Below, piece by piece: positions 51,601-60,515 of a stretch of DNA of 64,000 nt (position 1 is the stretch's first letter; every line of letters begins with the position of its first letter). Source of the DNA: Maricaulis sp. (GTDB lineage: Bacteria > Pseudomonadota > Alphaproteobacteria > Caulobacterales > Maricaulaceae); contig NZ_JAEPNI010000001.1 in assembly GCF_017643475.1 (NCBI RefSeq), positions 310,001 through 374,000 of the forward strand, given 5' to 3'. A program made the position numbers and the translations under genes. The notes under the pieces were generated by a model. It was not told where the DNA came from and did no database searches. It worked only from the letters and a program-made list of their open reading frames with translations.

Positions 51601-52743
51601 TCAGATCTCGCAGGATCCGGTCATCTCCGTGATCCAGCGCTCGACGAGTTCGAGCCCCTCTGCGTGCACGGTTGAGCGGCCGAGTTCCGGCATCATTTCA
51701 TCCGGTTCCACATTGTCGATACGATAGACCAGGATGGAGTTTTCCGGCTCTCCGGGAACGATGTCATAGGGGCGATTGCCTGTGCCGCTACCCGCCGCGA
51801 TAGGCAGTTTGCAGACCCCCAGATTCGGGCCGAAAGGTGTATCCGGTTCTAGGAACAGACCGGAGGTATCGGCTGGACCAACCTCGCTGTGGCAATGCGA
51901 ACAGTTCACGTCGAGATAGGAGCGGGCCAGCTCATCGAGGCTGGCATGCTCATCTCCCCAGGCTGCATTTCGGGGCACCTGGGCCAAATCTGGAAGGCCT
52001 TCCAGGAAACCGACGGTTTCAAGCCGTTCCAGCTGGTTTTGTGGAATGTTCGTATAGGCAAAATCCCGATTGATATGCCGCGGTTTCGGGCCGATGGGCG
52101 AGATCGCCCGCGAATTGGAATCTGGTGCATGACAGCCGGCACACTGATTGGTGTTGGGCATCACATAGTTGAAGGCTTCCTCGCCGCCGTCCTCGGCCAC
52201 CAGAGTCATCGGAATCACTGCACCTACACGATGCAGGCGCGCTTCGGTCTGGTCCTCGTTCCAGCGGTAGGGCAAGGCGACCCAACCGTTCTCGCGGTGC
52301 ACCAGAATGCGGGTCTCAACCAGGCGAACCTGGTCCATAGCCATGCGCCCATCCTGGAAGTCAGCGCTGGTATCCTCGGTACGAGCAACACGTTCGCCCA
52401 GCTCCCCATCTATGCGAGGATAGTAAAAGGTCTTGGTGATCACCGTTCCAACCGGAAAATCCAGTGTATCGCCCTCGCGATAATGGGCCGTGGTTCCATC
52501 GGGCATCCAGATCGTGCGCAGCTTGTGTGCATAGTCGGTGAAGAGGGCGGTATTCATGTCATAGGCGACGACATTTCCACCCAGAACCAGATCGCCACCG
52601 GACAGACCGACTTGCCCCCAATCCGACAATAGCGGCGGATTGCCCTCTGCAATATAGCGCGCTTCCGGTTGGCCAGTGCCGCCACAGGCGGCGAGTGCCA
52701 GCGCCAGCGAAGACACGGCAAGGGATCGAGGGAGGGTCGTCAT
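51601..52743 (-). CDS. SO2930-type diheme c-type cytochrome lipoprotein
   Basis: This 380-residue lipoprotein has lipobox ALAAC (Cys 20) and two heme sites, CAGCH (residues 201-205) and CSHCH (281-285), separated by about 75 residues. The N-terminal region (YDMNTALFTDYAHKLRTIWMP, VGTVITKTFYYP) matches the SO2930 family of diheme cytochromes. It should sit in the periplasm attached to a membrane and move electrons. It lies 9 bases downstream of a beta-helix lipoprotein gene, so the two are co-expressed. Its maturation would depend on the ccm genes at 5-8 kb. The physiological partner is unknown. Confidence 0.87.
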   Translation of the reverse strand: MTTLPRSLAVSSLALALAACGGTGQPEARYIAEGNPPLLSDWGQVGLSGGDLVLGGNVVAYDMNTALFTDYAHKLRTIWMPDGTTAHYREGDTLDFPVGTVITKTFYYPRIDGELGERVARTEDTSADFQDGRMAMDQVRLVETRILVHRENGWVALPYRWNEDQTEARLHRVGAVIPMTLVAEDGGEEAFNYVMPNTNQCAGCHAPDSNSRAISPIGPKPRHINRDFAYTNIPQNQLERLETVGFLEGLPDLAQVPRNAAWGDEHASLDELARSYLDVNCSHCHSEVGPADTSGLFLEPDTPFGPNLGVCKLPIAAGSGTGNRPYDIVPGEPENSILVYRIDNVEPDEMMPELGRSTVHAEGLELVERWITEMTGSCEI

Positions 52744-52752
52744 GTCGCGGTC

Positions 52753-53985
52753 CTAGTCGAGCCAGTTGAGGTGACTGGCGGGCAGTGGATCCAGCGTGCA
52801 GCGATAATTCTCGGTGTCGACGACCGGGGACCCGAACCCGTTCGGGGCATCCGCGTTGAGGACATCAACCTCGTCGCTGACACAGATACGAAGCTCCGCC
52901 GGCATTTCGCCGTTCACGAACTTTCCTTCATCGATATAACCGTCGAACAGCACGTCTGGTAGCCGTCCGGTCAGTCCGAACATCATGACTTTCAGCGCGT
53001 TGAGGTCCAGACCGTCAGGGGAGTTGCCGCCACCGGAATAGGTGTTGTCATGGATCCAGATCCCCTCCGGGTAAGCGTCGAAATCCGACTGCACCGCACT
53101 GTCTGCATAGCCGGTCGTGTGCAGGCTGGAGATGATGATATTGGCCGTGTTGTTGTCGGCGATGCGATTGTTAAAAATCTCGACCTGGTCGTTGGAGTTG
53201 ATGACGATACCCGAACCGGCCGGAATACTGGCGACCGGCGTGCCGGCATGCCCGAAATTCTCGGTATTGTTCTCGAAGACGTCATTGTCGTAGACACGCG
53301 TCTGGTAGCCCGGTTGGGGCAGGTTGGGCATGTTGAAGACCAGGATGCCGCCCGTATTGTTCGTCGCGACATTGCCATAGACGTCCGCGCCGATGCAGTT
53401 CTCGATCTCGATCCCGGCGACATTGTATTCCGCACGGCTGTTGCGCACGGTCACATTGCGCGACTGGCCGACATAGATGCCGGCATCAGACGCACCGATG
53501 GCGACCGTGTCCTCGACCAGGACGTTCTCGGACTGAACGGGATAGATGCCATAGGCGCCATTATCGGTGGAATATCCATTTGTCCATTCAACCCGAACGC
53601 CTCGGATGACAACATTGGTGCCGCCATTGACCTTCAGGGCGTCGCCTGATGTGTCCTCAATCGCCAGGTTTTCCAGGGTGAAATCATTGGCCGTGACCAG
53701 CAGACCTTCGGCACCCGCGACCTGCCCCTGGAAGTTGAGGATGGTTTCGTCCATGCCAGCGCCGCGAATGGTGACGCCGTCAACGGTGAGCATGAGAGAG
53801 GAGGTGAAGTGATAGACACCTGCCGGAATCTCGATCACATCGCCTGGCTGTGCGTCGATCAGCTGTTCCAGCAGCGTATCCTGGTAGCTGGCGTCAGCCT
53901 GGGAAACATCGCGGCCCTCCTGGCCGGAATTGCCACAGGCAACCAGCGCCAGTGCCATCGCACTCGTCATTAGAAGTCGTTTCAT
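52753..53985 (-). CDS. Parallel beta-helix lipoprotein
   Basis: From ATG 53985 (GGGAGG 9 bases upstream) this 410-residue lipoprotein has lipobox ALVAC and then repeated right-handed beta-helix coils (TNVVIRGVRVEWTNGYSTDNGAYGIYP, NVLVEDTVAIGASDAGIYVGQ, NVTVRNSRAEYNVAGIEIEN as successive units). It ends with two Cys-containing segments (LRICVSDEVDVL, NYRCTLDPLPASH). It pairs with the diheme cytochrome just downstream, as in other genomes with SO2930 homologues. A NosD-like or carbohydrate-binding role is possible; function unknown. Confidence 0.85.
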   Translation of the reverse strand: MKRLLMTSAMALALVACGNSGQEGRDVSQADASYQDTLLEQLIDAQPGDVIEIPAGVYHFTSSLMLTVDGVTIRGAGMDETILNFQGQVAGAEGLLVTANDFTLENLAIEDTSGDALKVNGGTNVVIRGVRVEWTNGYSTDNGAYGIYPVQSENVLVEDTVAIGASDAGIYVGQSRNVTVRNSRAEYNVAGIEIENCIGADVYGNVATNNTGGILVFNMPNLPQPGYQTRVYDNDVFENNTENFGHAGTPVASIPAGSGIVINSNDQVEIFNNRIADNNTANIIISSLHTTGYADSAVQSDFDAYPEGIWIHDNTYSGGGNSPDGLDLNALKVMMFGLTGRLPDVLFDGYIDEGKFVNGEMPAELRICVSDEVDVLNADAPNGFGSPVVDTENYRCTLDPLPASHLNWLD

Positions 53986-54148
53986 GTCTGCTTGCCTCCC
54001 TCGCCGGCAGAACCTGATCATCTCCCATAGGTTCACACAGAGCGAGGGCGGGCACAATCGAAAAAACAGAACAACATTCTGTTTTTGATGGGGTAAAAAT
54101 CTCATTCCAAGCAGTGACTTGCGAATGAGCCAATCTATTCTGTGGTGT

Positions 54149-55327
54149 TTATCCGGTAAAGCCTGGCGCGGTAGGTGCACACAGGACCAGCTGGACCAGC
54201 TCCGCCTGGGATCGCACTTCGGTCTTCTGGAAGACGGCACGGAGCTGTGTTCGCAGGGTCTCGACACTACGCTTGGTTTTCTGGGCAACGGTTGCCAGGC
54301 TATCACCTGCAGCAATGCGCGATGCCAGCATTTCTTCCTGGGGCGACAGGCCATAGGTCGCTGCGATCTGACGTGAACGAACCGTGGTGATCGGGTCACG
54401 GTCCGAGAGGCAGATCACGATCGCGGGGCGCTGGGACGACCAGGCTCTGGCACTTTCCTCGCCCTGGTTTGCCGGACGCGATATTGAGACACTCCACGGC
54501 TTCTCATTATCCAGCCCGTAGAGCTTGAGCAGACGCGGTTCGGAGTCTTCCTGTGAGGAGAGCAAGTTCTGCAAAGCGGTCTGGACGGTCTGGTTCTCAG
54601 AACTGTCGCATCCATAAAGCCGGTGATCGCGGACGGCGAGAACGCTGTCCAGGTCGATAAGGCGCCGACCTGTTGCATTGGTGTTGATGACCCGGCCAGT
54701 CCTGTCCAGAGCAATCAGGCCAAAGGGAAGATGGTCCAGCAAAGAGCCACTGAACAGGAGTTGGCTCTGGATGGCGCAGACGGTTGAATGGGCGACCGCA
54801 GCCTGTTCCAGCGCTAGGTGCAGGCGCCGCATCATTTCCGCGGCCGCAATCCGTCCATCTTCGTCCAGATTGCCTACATCCACACCCAGTGCACCCTGGA
54901 CGCCGCCCATGTCGAGCAAGGCCACGATCGAGCGGCTAACTGGAAATCCGCCGAAGGTTTCGCCTGATGCAAGCAGCGCCCGGACCGAGAGCTTGGCATT
55001 GTCCTCAATGAGGCTAACCGGAGTTTTCGGATATTGGGCGTGAACGCCTTTCCAGCCGGCCGTCTTGGGCGTGGTGGCCTTGGTGAAGGTCGACGGGCTG
55101 ACGGCATTGGTGCGTTGCCAGTCATATTGTTCAAGGTATTCCGAGTTGGCATCGCCCAGGAACAGGCGCAGGCGCAGAGGCCCCTTCATCAGTGCGGAGA
55201 GATCGCGCAATGCAATCCGCCAACCACCTTCTTGCAGGGCAGCGGACGCAAGACTGCTGAGCGCTTTGGAAAACAGAGCGCCGTCACCATCAAAATCAGG
55301 CGACACGGAACCTCTTCGGTCCAACAT
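54149..55327 (-). CDS. LuxR-type regulator with PAS-like sensor region
   Basis: This 392-residue protein has a C-terminal LuxR helix-turn-helix (YGLSPQEEMLASRIAAGDSL then ATVAQKTKRSVETLRTQLRA) and a middle region LLDHLPFGLIALDRTGRVINTNATGRRLI typical of PAS domains. The first ~180 residues show no known domain. GGGGGAG is 9 bases before the ATG. It is upstream of the beta-helix/cytochrome operon on the same strand with a 163-base gap, so it may control that operon (inference). Confidence 0.85.
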   Translation of the reverse strand: MLDRRGSVSPDFDGDGALFSKALSSLASAALQEGGWRIALRDLSALMKGPLRLRLFLGDANSEYLEQYDWQRTNAVSPSTFTKATTPKTAGWKGVHAQYPKTPVSLIEDNAKLSVRALLASGETFGGFPVSRSIVALLDMGGVQGALGVDVGNLDEDGRIAAAEMMRRLHLALEQAAVAHSTVCAIQSQLLFSGSLLDHLPFGLIALDRTGRVINTNATGRRLIDLDSVLAVRDHRLYGCDSSENQTVQTALQNLLSSQEDSEPRLLKLYGLDNEKPWSVSISRPANQGEESARAWSSQRPAIVICLSDRDPITTVRSRQIAATYGLSPQEEMLASRIAAGDSLATVAQKTKRSVETLRTQLRAVFQKTEVRSQAELVQLVLCAPTAPGFTG

Positions 55328-55562
55328 GACCGATTACTCCCCCCTCGCACAAAAATATCCAAGCGACGGCGATTACCGTCCGTGCTTACCCCGTGAATTA
55401 TTGTGCGCAGTGACCAAACTTGAACCAATCATGAGACTGCTAACAGTTTTCGCAACTGGATGCCTTAGAATACAAAAAAATTGTCCAGAGACTACCCCAA
55501 ATAGGTTAGTCGGGTCGCTTTTCAGGCGAATCCTCATCCGAACGGGTCAGGAAAATAGTCTC

Positions 55563-56120
55563 TTAGCTTCCTGATTGCATGGCAGAAAGCACGCTTGGGG
55601 AGTGATCTTCCAGCCAGCCCACAGGTTGTTGTGCGGCTTCCAGAGCCGCCTGCGCGCGAACGCTGACCGGCAGTTCTGGCCAGGTTGCCTCGACCAGGGT
55701 CAGGCGCCAGCGGCGAAACTGCCACTGGCCAATCGGCATGCGCTGATAGGAGCGACCTAGAGCGGTGGATACAGATATCGGGCTGTCTCCAGCGACCAGG
55801 CGGGCATAGGCCAGGCGGGCCCAGTTTTCACCATCCCTGTCTTCAAGCCGGAGTGAGCGTTCAAGAGCGAGCACGGCAAATTCCGGATCGTATCCATCTA
55901 CGCGCAGGGCGCGTTCGCCCACGGCGGCATACCAGCTCGCCGAAGCGCCCTCTGGTAGTCCTCCGGCCATGCGGACTCTGAAGGCGGTGTCCGACATCTC
56001 TGCCATCGACGCGCCATCGGCCCGTTCAATGGCGGCGAGACCCGACCAGGCGGCAAAGCCTAACAGGCCAAGCGCGAGACCAGCGCGGGTCACAAGGTTC
56101 AGCAGGCGCTCAGTTTTCAT
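55563..56120 (-). CDS. Hypothetical membrane-anchored protein of the EPS locus
   Basis: This 185-residue protein has one N-terminal helix (RAGLALGLLGFAAWSGLAAI) and a periplasmic helical region (SWYAAVGERALRVDGYDPEFA, LALERSLRLEDRDGENWARL), reminiscent of TPR-like repeats. Its start overlaps the O-antigen-ligase-like gene by 11 bases, so it belongs to that operon. No family recognised. The 235 bases upstream on the far side (55328-55562) are AT-richer and gene-free. Confidence 0.72.
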   Translation of the reverse strand: MKTERLLNLVTRAGLALGLLGFAAWSGLAAIERADGASMAEMSDTAFRVRMAGGLPEGASASWYAAVGERALRVDGYDPEFAVLALERSLRLEDRDGENWARLAYARLVAGDSPISVSTALGRSYQRMPIGQWQFRRWRLTLVEATWPELPVSVRAQAALEAAQQPVGWLEDHSPSVLSAMQSGS

Positions 56121-57393
56121 GGCTTGCCCCCTTCACCGAAAGTCCGGCGGCAAGTCCGATGATCCAGGCGAACCACCAGGCGACCATCGGGATTTCCAGC
56201 GCGTAATCCACCATCCCGTGAGCGCCAACCAGCATTACGATGCACAGTGTCGCGCGCAGATAGGTGGTGCGGCGCCTGCGTCGGAATAGTCCCATGAAAA
56301 TGCTCAGCAGGATCGGCAGCAGGATGAAGGCCAGCAGGGCCGTGCCGACGATGCCAGCCTGGATCAGCCATTGCAGATAGACATTGTGTGCCGCGCCCTG
56401 AGTCTGCAACAGGTCGGCGTTCTCCGGGGTGACGATCAGATCATTGACCCACGCAAAACTGCCCAGGCCGTGACCAAAGACTGGTTCCAGATCAACGGCG
56501 CTGGAATAGGCCTGCAGCAACACAATCCTGGTGTCGTCCTCGCCTGCGCTGGCGAGGCGGTCCTGCAGCAAATCACCTGAGGCGAGGAACAGCGCGCCAG
56601 CGACCAGGATCAGGATACCGCCAAAACTGCTGACTTTGGCAAGCGACAAGCTCAGACGACCCCGCAGCAGGCGCGACAATACCTCCCATAACACCAGAAA
56701 CAGCAAGGCCGTGCTTGTGGCCACGAGCCCGGCGCGTGATGCCGATAGGATAACATTGGAGAAGGCAAAGAGCAGGAAAGTGGTCGGGAAAAGTCCGCGA
56801 ACGACAATGCGCTCCACTGTCTTGAGCGGATGCGCGGCGGGTGCTGAAAGGATGCGGCTGAGCTCTGCGGCGCTCATGACGGCAATGATGCCGTAGAATG
56901 TTGCCGCAGTGTTCGCCGACAGGAAGGGCGCTGCCAGGCGTTCGGAATGGTAGGGGCGTGGCCGCCCGAAGCTGAACTCGGGGTCCAGTGCGAAATCCAG
57001 GAAGGCCGCTACGGCCAGGGCGCCGCCGGCCCACAGGCTCCACTGCCAGAGGCGCTCGACCAACCGCCCGTTATGCCCGGCAAGATAGCCGACCAGGCAG
57101 ATCGCACCGCACGCGCCCAGCGCTGCGTATTCATGCATGCCGGAGGACAGCCAGCCCTGGTAGCGCGCGAAGCCGATGAAGGCGACATAGAAGAACGCTC
57201 CGACCAGCGGCAGCTGGATGGGGCGCTGCGGTGAGAATATCACGGCCAGGGCTGCGAGGAGAAAGGCAATTCCGGACAGGGCCAGTGTGGCGGCCGGTGT
57301 GTCACCGCCATAGAGCGGAATTGACGCCAGCGGCACCACCAGGGGTGATGCCCAGACAAGACTGGCTGCCAATGTTGGTGCGCGACGCGACAT
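56110..57393 (-). CDS. O-antigen ligase / Wzy-like polymerase
   Basis: This 427-residue protein has about 11 helices. The Wzy_C type loop with GHGLGSFAWVNDL near residue 310 and QTQGAAHNVYLQWLIQAGIVG near 345 is the WaaL/O-antigen ligase family signature. It joins or polymerises surface polysaccharide units in the periplasm. A second polymerase-like protein is encoded at 58017. Ligase versus polymerase cannot be decided. Confidence 0.87.
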   Translation of the reverse strand: MSRRAPTLAASLVWASPLVVPLASIPLYGGDTPAATLALSGIAFLLAALAVIFSPQRPIQLPLVGAFFYVAFIGFARYQGWLSSGMHEYAALGACGAICLVGYLAGHNGRLVERLWQWSLWAGGALAVAAFLDFALDPEFSFGRPRPYHSERLAAPFLSANTAATFYGIIAVMSAAELSRILSAPAAHPLKTVERIVVRGLFPTTFLLFAFSNVILSASRAGLVATSTALLFLVLWEVLSRLLRGRLSLSLAKVSSFGGILILVAGALFLASGDLLQDRLASAGEDDTRIVLLQAYSSAVDLEPVFGHGLGSFAWVNDLIVTPENADLLQTQGAAHNVYLQWLIQAGIVGTALLAFILLPILLSIFMGLFRRRRRTTYLRATLCIVMLVGAHGMVDYALEIPMVAWWFAWIIGLAAGLSVKGASHEN

Positions 57394-57416
57394 TCGAGCT
57401 CCCCCAGCCCGTTCGC

Positions 57417-57974
57417 CTAGAAGAAACGTTCTGCGATCCGGATTGTGTCACCAGGCTGTACGCGGGTGGACGCGGAAAGGCGGATCTGCTGAAAATCCTC
57501 TTCTCCGGCACGCTTGATGTAAACGGTGTTCTGGCGCGCGCGATAGGTGAAGCCACCTGCTGTGGCAACCGCGTTCAGGACCGTCAGGCCGTCCGTATAG
57601 GGGTATTCACCGGCGGTCTGGACTTCGCCGAGAATGTAGTAGGGCCGGTAGTTCAGCACCGCAACATTGACGCGCGGATGATTGAGATATCCGTCCAGAA
57701 AAGCTGTTTCGACCGCCTGCTCGAATTCGGGAACCGTCAGGCCCCCCGCCTGGACCTGGCCGATCAGAGGCAGGGAAACCGAACCGGTGCCGTCAACCTG
57801 GAACTGGCCGGAAAGCGAGGGCTCGTCATAGACGGTCACGCTGATCTGGTCGCCGGAGCCGAGGACATAGACCGGCTGACCCGCTTGTGCCTGGGCCTGG
57901 GCAGTCGGAGAAAACAGCGCGAGGCCGACACTGGTCAGCGAAACAATCAGGAACAATACAAATGCGCGAGCCAT
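57417..57974 (-). CDS. Polysaccharide export protein (Wza/GumB-like)
   Basis: This 185-residue protein has a Sec signal peptide (MARAFVLFLIVSLTSVGLALFSPTAQAQA), the Poly_export motif YVLGSGDQISVTVYDEPSLSGQFQV, then LPLIGQVQAGGLTVPEFEQA and an SLBB region YYILGEVQTAGEYPYTDGLT. No lipobox Cys is present, so it may be periplasmic or a shorter outer-membrane form. GGGAGGGG precedes the ATG. It is the outer-membrane export channel candidate. Confidence 0.9.
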   Translation of the reverse strand: MARAFVLFLIVSLTSVGLALFSPTAQAQAQAGQPVYVLGSGDQISVTVYDEPSLSGQFQVDGTGSVSLPLIGQVQAGGLTVPEFEQAVETAFLDGYLNHPRVNVAVLNYRPYYILGEVQTAGEYPYTDGLTVLNAVATAGGFTYRARQNTVYIKRAGEEDFQQIRLSASTRVQPGDTIRIAERFF

Positions 57975-58016
57975 TTTCCCCTCCCAGACAATGGAGTTAG
58001 CTTGTAATTGAGATTA

Positions 58017-59231
58017 TCAGCCAGCCGCCTGAACCGGCAATGAATTTGTCGATGTCGCGGGTTCAGCTGATCGGGCCGATCTGGCTTCCAGCGCAATGAC
58101 CTGCATCCAGGCGAGCATCATGGCGCCGCCGAAGATGATGTTGAACGAGTTCAGGACCGGATTGAAGGCTGCAAAGACAATGAAACAACAGGACATGGCG
58201 GCATAGGTCTTGCGGCCGATGGCGCTGAGGCCTCGCGGCGCCAGGGCGATGGAGCCGATCCAGGCTGTTGCCAGTAAGATGCCTGGCAGGCCCAGACGAA
58301 CGGCCATGTCATAGATGGCACTGTGGGAACTCAGATACAGCCGGGAATCGCCGCCTTCCGATACGACGCGCCAATCGCCCACGCCGAGTGCGTAAAACTG
58401 GTTGCGGATGTATTCCGTGCCAAAGCCGACACCGAGCCCGTTCGACTGGACCATGGCGTCGACCGCATCGCGCCACATGATCGCTCGTACAGCCGCATTA
58501 CGGTCGATTTCCCAAAGGTTCGAAGCATAGATGGGTGCCAGGATGAGCATGAGGCCAATGACCGACCCCACGCCGATGACCACCCAGTTTTCCCGTGGTG
58601 CCAGGCGCAGCGCCAGCAGCGCCAGGGCGAGGATCTGGTGGGACGAAGAGGCCGCCATCAACAGGTAGATCATGATAAGCGCCAGATCGATCCAGATCGC
58701 GCGACGCTCCCTGAACAGGAAGATGATCAGCGTCATCATTGTCGCCATCGACTGGTTCTTGACGTCATACATCAGCCAGTAGAAATCCTCGTCGGTCAGG
58801 AAAAGCATCGCCTGTTCGTAGAGGTAGAAGAATATGGTGAGGGCCAGCGCGCGCTTGACGATGAAGTCACGGTACCGCGTGAACAGGCCTACAAACACGG
58901 TCGTCGCCAGCGCCAGTGACGGAATGGCCAGCCAGTGACGCAGCGCAGCCTCGGTCTCGAAATAGCGTGTCCAGGCTTCCGGCATCAAACCCATCAGGGA
59001 CAGGGCCAGGATAAAGAGGCTGTAGCCTACCAGGACAACATAAATCCAGTTCACGAAAACCCGACGCATCAGCACGGTTCCGGCAACGCACAGGCCCAGC
59101 ACAGCCAGCAGTGGCAAGGACCCTAACGGGCGGAAGGCGTCGAAGCTTTTGGCGTAGAAAAACACCGGGATCGCCAGCAGGGCGACCAGGCTGATCAGGC
59201 GAGGTGTATAGCGCAGGGGGAGACCGGTCAT
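58017..59231 (-). CDS. Wzy-like polysaccharide polymerase / O-antigen ligase family
   Basis: This 404-residue protein has about ten helices and a large periplasmic loop (residues ~260-320) with VGFGTEYIRNQFYALGVGDW and the YLSSHSAIYDMAVRLGLPG stretch typical of the ligase/polymerase fold. It overlaps the flippase stop by 4 bases (ATGA). Together with the protein at 56110 it gives two polymerase/ligase-type proteins in one locus. Confidence 0.8.
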   Translation of the reverse strand: MTGLPLRYTPRLISLVALLAIPVFFYAKSFDAFRPLGSLPLLAVLGLCVAGTVLMRRVFVNWIYVVLVGYSLFILALSLMGLMPEAWTRYFETEAALRHWLAIPSLALATTVFVGLFTRYRDFIVKRALALTIFFYLYEQAMLFLTDEDFYWLMYDVKNQSMATMMTLIIFLFRERRAIWIDLALIMIYLLMAASSSHQILALALLALRLAPRENWVVIGVGSVIGLMLILAPIYASNLWEIDRNAAVRAIMWRDAVDAMVQSNGLGVGFGTEYIRNQFYALGVGDWRVVSEGGDSRLYLSSHSAIYDMAVRLGLPGILLATAWIGSIALAPRGLSAIGRKTYAAMSCCFIVFAAFNPVLNSFNIIFGGAMMLAWMQVIALEARSARSAEPATSTNSLPVQAAG

Positions 59232-60502
59232 GCCGGTGGCTCCTTGCGCATGAGGGCCTTGCGATATCCCGGATAGAGAACAGCGAGGTGGATCAGAGGC
59301 ACGGCTGCCAATCCAAATACCGCACCGGCCAGCCCGAAATTGAGCAAGAGCGGATAGGCGACGACCGCAAGGATGCCGACGGCCGCGACATAACCTGCGA
59401 AAATAGCCTGTGTTTTCCCGAGAATTCGCAACCCGAAGCGGTAGATCAGATTGATGAAGTAGAAGACATAGATCAGACCGTACCAGCGCAGAATGTCCGC
59501 GTGAGCGGTGAAATCCTCGCCAAACACCATGCCCAGCCAGAAGGCCGGGGCGACAAAGAAAATCAGGGCAACACCCAGCACGGCTCCGGTGCCATAAAGC
59601 AGATAGGACGTCAGCATTTTGTCCAGGCCGACGCTGCCATCGGTCTGCAGCGCCCGGCTGCCGCGAGATGGCAGGAAATTATCAAGTGCAAAAAACGGAA
59701 TGTGCAGGATACCGAGCAGGGACTGCGTGGCCTTCAGGGCGCCTGCATAGGCTGGCCCCAGCAAGGCGCCGGACAAAAGCGTGAAAATGTTGAGCGCTAT
59801 CCACTGAAGGATGGCGGTGCCGGCCATCCACTTTCCGAACTCCCAGTGCAAGTCATTGATGGCATTGAACTCGGCTCCAGGCGCCTGGATTTTCGGCAGG
59901 GAAAAGAGCGCCGCCAGGCAGCTGAGGCCGGCTGTAAGTGCCGTGATCCACAACACTGTTGTGACAGAGAGGGTTTCCGCTGAGAAGGCCAGCAGAACAA
60001 GCAGAAACAGAGGTTGGCCGAGATAGCGCACGCTATCAATCAGGGTCGCGACAAACGGCTTGTCGACGGTGAAGTAGAGGCGCCGGAAAAAATCCTGCCA
60101 CTGGGTCGTTGCAATGCAGGCAGACAGTGCGGCGGCCATGCCGATATTGGGGATTTCCTGCATGGCCATGGTCGCAACCATGGTGACGAAGGTCAGCAAT
60201 GTAGAAGCGCCCGAAAACACCAGCTGGCGTATCATGACGGCTCCGAGCAGGGTCGGGCGGTCTTCTTCATTGGCTTGGGCGCCATAGGTGAGCAGGGGTG
60301 TGTTGATGATTGCGTGCTGGATATTCTGGATGAAGACCGCGATCAGCCAGATCAGGGCAAACATGCCAAAACCTTCCAGGCCGAGCGCGCGGGCAATCAA
60401 TACACCGGTGAGGAAATTCGAGCCGGATACGAGCGCCTGGTCCATCAGCGACCAGTTGACGTCTCTGTATTCCCGGGCCAGGGCCCACAATCGTGTCAGC
60501 AC
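59228..60502 (-). CDS. Wzx-type polysaccharide flippase (MATE/MVF-like)
   Basis: From GTG 60502 (AAGGAG 9 bases upstream, overlapping the preceding stop) this ~424-residue protein has 12 helices and starts VLTRLWALAREYRDVNWSLM. The family block VSGSNFLTGVLIARALGLEGFGMFAL near the N-terminus matches Wzx flippases, which turn lipid-linked oligosaccharide across the inner membrane. The longer frame to 60601 runs into the neighbour gene. Confidence 0.86.
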   Translation of the reverse strand: MLTRLWALAREYRDVNWSLMDQALVSGSNFLTGVLIARALGLEGFGMFALIWLIAVFIQNIQHAIINTPLLTYGAQANEEDRPTLLGAVMIRQLVFSGASTLLTFVTMVATMAMQEIPNIGMAAALSACIATTQWQDFFRRLYFTVDKPFVATLIDSVRYLGQPLFLLVLLAFSAETLSVTTVLWITALTAGLSCLAALFSLPKIQAPGAEFNAINDLHWEFGKWMAGTAILQWIALNIFTLLSGALLGPAYAGALKATQSLLGILHIPFFALDNFLPSRGSRALQTDGSVGLDKMLTSYLLYGTGAVLGVALIFFVAPAFWLGMVFGEDFTAHADILRWYGLIYVFYFINLIYRFGLRILGKTQAIFAGYVAAVGILAVVAYPLLLNFGLAGAVFGLAAVPLIHLAVLYPGYRKALMRKEPPA

Positions 60503-60515
60503 AGTGAGCGACTCC

